Shown here in pieces: positions 62,843 through 64,000 of a stretch of DNA of 64,000 bases. The notes beneath the pieces were generated by a model. That model was given only the letters and a program-made list of their open reading frames with translations. It made no database searches and was not told where the DNA came from. The stretch is from Pseudovibrio sp000156235 (GTDB taxonomy: Bacteria > Pseudomonadota > Alphaproteobacteria > Rhizobiales > Stappiaceae). The DNA lies in NCBI RefSeq assembly GCF_000156235.1, contig NZ_DS996805.1, forward strand, positions 558,001-622,000, in the 5' to 3' direction. Numbering within the stretch: the first letter of the stretch is position 1; each line of letters begins with the position of its first letter. The position numbers were made by a program, and so were the translations under genes.

Positions 62843-63433
62843 ATGCCGAAAGCGCTTAAAAAATATAAGAATGTCAAAGAGTTCCTTAGCGGTGTGCCTG
62901 CCTTCAAAAAGGAAATGGAAAAGAAGCATAAACTGCCAGCCAAGGACATTGATAAGTACGGCAAGCTGACAAGCGACAAGGCAGGCATCGAAAAGAAGTA
63001 TATGTCGCTTGTTGAAGAAGATCCCAAGCTGAAGAAAATCTCCAGTGACATTGATAGAGCAGAAAAAGCCGTCAAAAGCCTGTCAAAGGCACAGGATGAG
63101 TACATCAAAGCGCATAATACAGTTGAGCAAATCAACAAAGGTATGAAAACCTTGGAAAATTCTGTCAGGGGAGACACAAAACAGCTTCTGGGGAATGATA
63201 AGTACCAGCAGCTTCGTCAACACCTGGATGCTGCGAACAAGAGTTATGCCGCCGCGGAAAAGAAGATTGCTCAAAGAGCGGCTCTTCAAAAGCAATTTGA
63301 GCAGCTTTTGGATGTCTACGACAAAGAGAAAGACAAGATCGCAAAGAGTTATGGGGTCACTCTCACGACCGATGCAAAAAGCCTGATCGTGCTTATGGGA
63401 AAGAGTGCGGAATACTCGATGATCATCGGATAA
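62843..63433 (+). CDS. Lysine-rich coiled-coil protein of unknown function
   Basis: 196 residues, about a fifth Lys, very few hydrophobic clusters, and predicted long helices (heptad-like from about 55 to 160, such as ISSDIDRAEKAVKSLSKAQ). No signal peptide, no known motif. The ribosome binding site GGGAGGA, 7 bases before the ATG, is one of the strongest in the window and exactly complementary to the anti-Shine-Dalgarno loops of the RNA at 37.4 kb. It is followed by another coiled-coil gene in the same direction. Related functions are likely but not identifiable here. Confidence 0.65.
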   Translation: MPKALKKYKNVKEFLSGVPAFKKEMEKKHKLPAKDIDKYGKLTSDKAGIEKKYMSLVEEDPKLKKISSDIDRAEKAVKSLSKAQDEYIKAHNTVEQINKGMKTLENSVRGDTKQLLGNDKYQQLRQHLDAANKSYAAAEKKIAQRAALQKQFEQLLDVYDKEKDKIAKSYGVTLTTDAKSLIVLMGKSAEYSMIIG

Positions 63434-63553
63434 GCTAGTTGATGCATAGCAGAAAGTGAGAGTGCTTTTTCTGGCAAACTTTCATGTTGAAGCGGAGCTG
63501 GCCTGAGGCTTCGCTTCCAGAATTATGATGTTCTTCATGTGATAGAGCTCACC

Positions 63554-64000
63554 ATGATCACAGTTACACGACATTTTAAGAGCGTTAATCATTTCCAAAA
63601 GTGGGGAGCACGGGTTGTCGGAGATTGGGATCTGAGTAAGGAGGCTCTTGCTCATTATAAGTCCATCCTTGCCGATCCGGATGCTTTGAGGCCTTGGCGT
63701 CACTTCCAAGATGGAGACTATGAACTCAGCGATCTGATGGAACTGGGAGAGATGGAGGCGGCAGAGGTTGATCAAGAACTCGCTGCTGCTGAAGATGTGT
63801 GTCGACACCTCTCAAAGAAACTGATGCGGCTCGAGAAGAACAACAACGGTGCTGAAACTGCTAGATATCAAGCTTTGCAGAGTGAATATGAAGTAACTGC
63901 CAGACAATGCGAGTTGTTGGAGGAAAAACTGCAGGCATTGAAAATCCAAGGGCAGGAGATCAGCCAAAGCAGGCAGCGCCTAAGGAAACAGAAAAGACGA
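63554..64000 (+). CDS. Coiled-coil protein, 3' end cut by window edge
   Basis: Frame open for 149 codons to the end of the window. It begins MITVTRHFKSVNHFQKWGAR; a GTG 5 codons earlier is an alternative. Residues 1-70 look globular, then comes a long Glu/Gln/Leu/Arg-rich helix (VDQELAAAEDVCRHLSKKL onward) ending in a very basic stretch (SRQRLRKQKRR). No known family is evident. It may belong with the preceding gene. Confidence 0.6.
   Translation, partial: MITVTRHFKSVNHFQKWGARVVGDWDLSKEALAHYKSILADPDALRPWRHFQDGDYELSDLMELGEMEAAEVDQELAAAEDVCRHLSKKLMRLEKNNNGAETARYQALQSEYEVTARQCELLEEKLQALKIQGQEISQSRQRLRKQKRR

Overview
The window reads as the chromosome of an alphaproteobacterium. The evidence is the block dgt - argS - SPOR protein - nagZ - scpA - scpB - tatABC - serS - surE - pcm - nlpD-like - yajC - secD - secF, followed by uvrA / ssb / gyrA / coaD / ppi / queA / tgt, which is the gene order familiar from Hyphomicrobiales and their relatives. 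LexA sites of the GAAC-N7-GAAC type and an FnrL-type TTGA-N6-TCAA site agree with this. Moderate GC, a pyruvate formate-lyase system (fermentative, facultatively anaerobic life) and a fused cysNC suggest a marine Stappiaceae-type organism such as Pseudovibrio. The genus is an inference, not something the sequence proves.

Layout. 1-12 kb is accessory metabolism: a class III aminotransferase cut by the left edge with a BKACE-type enzyme; a small secreted protein; pflB-pflA on the minus strand behind an Fnr-type site; a D-serine/D-threonine-type PLP enzyme; a carboxymuconolactone decarboxylase-family protein; a lipoprotein; an aldo-keto reductase; xthA and an unknown gene. 12.3-35 kb is a long, mostly co-directional housekeeping run: Fe-S insertion, dNTP hydrolysis, two tRNA synthetases, envelope and peptidoglycan factors, chromosome condensation, Tat export and SecDF/YajC. 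An orphan ABC ATPase sits between scpB and tatA. 35-47 kb holds trmFO, a lipoprotein, a four-hairpin RNA locus, uvrA and ssb diverging around two SOS boxes, tRNA-Glu, gloA, a double cold-shock protein, galE, a CDF transporter and marC. 47-55 kb holds gyrA, coaD, two peptidyl-prolyl isomerase genes (the first damaged by a 477-base assembly gap and a frameshift), queA and tgt. 55-63 kb holds sugar-nucleotide genes (UDP-sugar dehydrogenase, UDP-glucuronate epimerase, galU) and sulfate activation (cysQ, cysD, cysNC). The right end has two unknown coiled-coil genes, the last one cut by the edge.

The most interesting element is at 37404-37560. Four tandem hairpins carry UCCUCCC (anti-Shine-Dalgarno) in the loops of the minus-strand transcript. 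They fit the description of the CcsR / 'cuckoo' small RNA family of alphaproteobacteria, here without the DUF1127 gene known to accompany it in Rhodobacter. Other points worth attention are a queuine tRNA-ribosyltransferase that appears to have lost three of its four zinc ligands, a ten-codon ORF with a strong ribosome binding site just before surE, paired LexA boxes between uvrA and ssb, and a terminator hairpin whose stem is also the ribosome binding site of the next gene.
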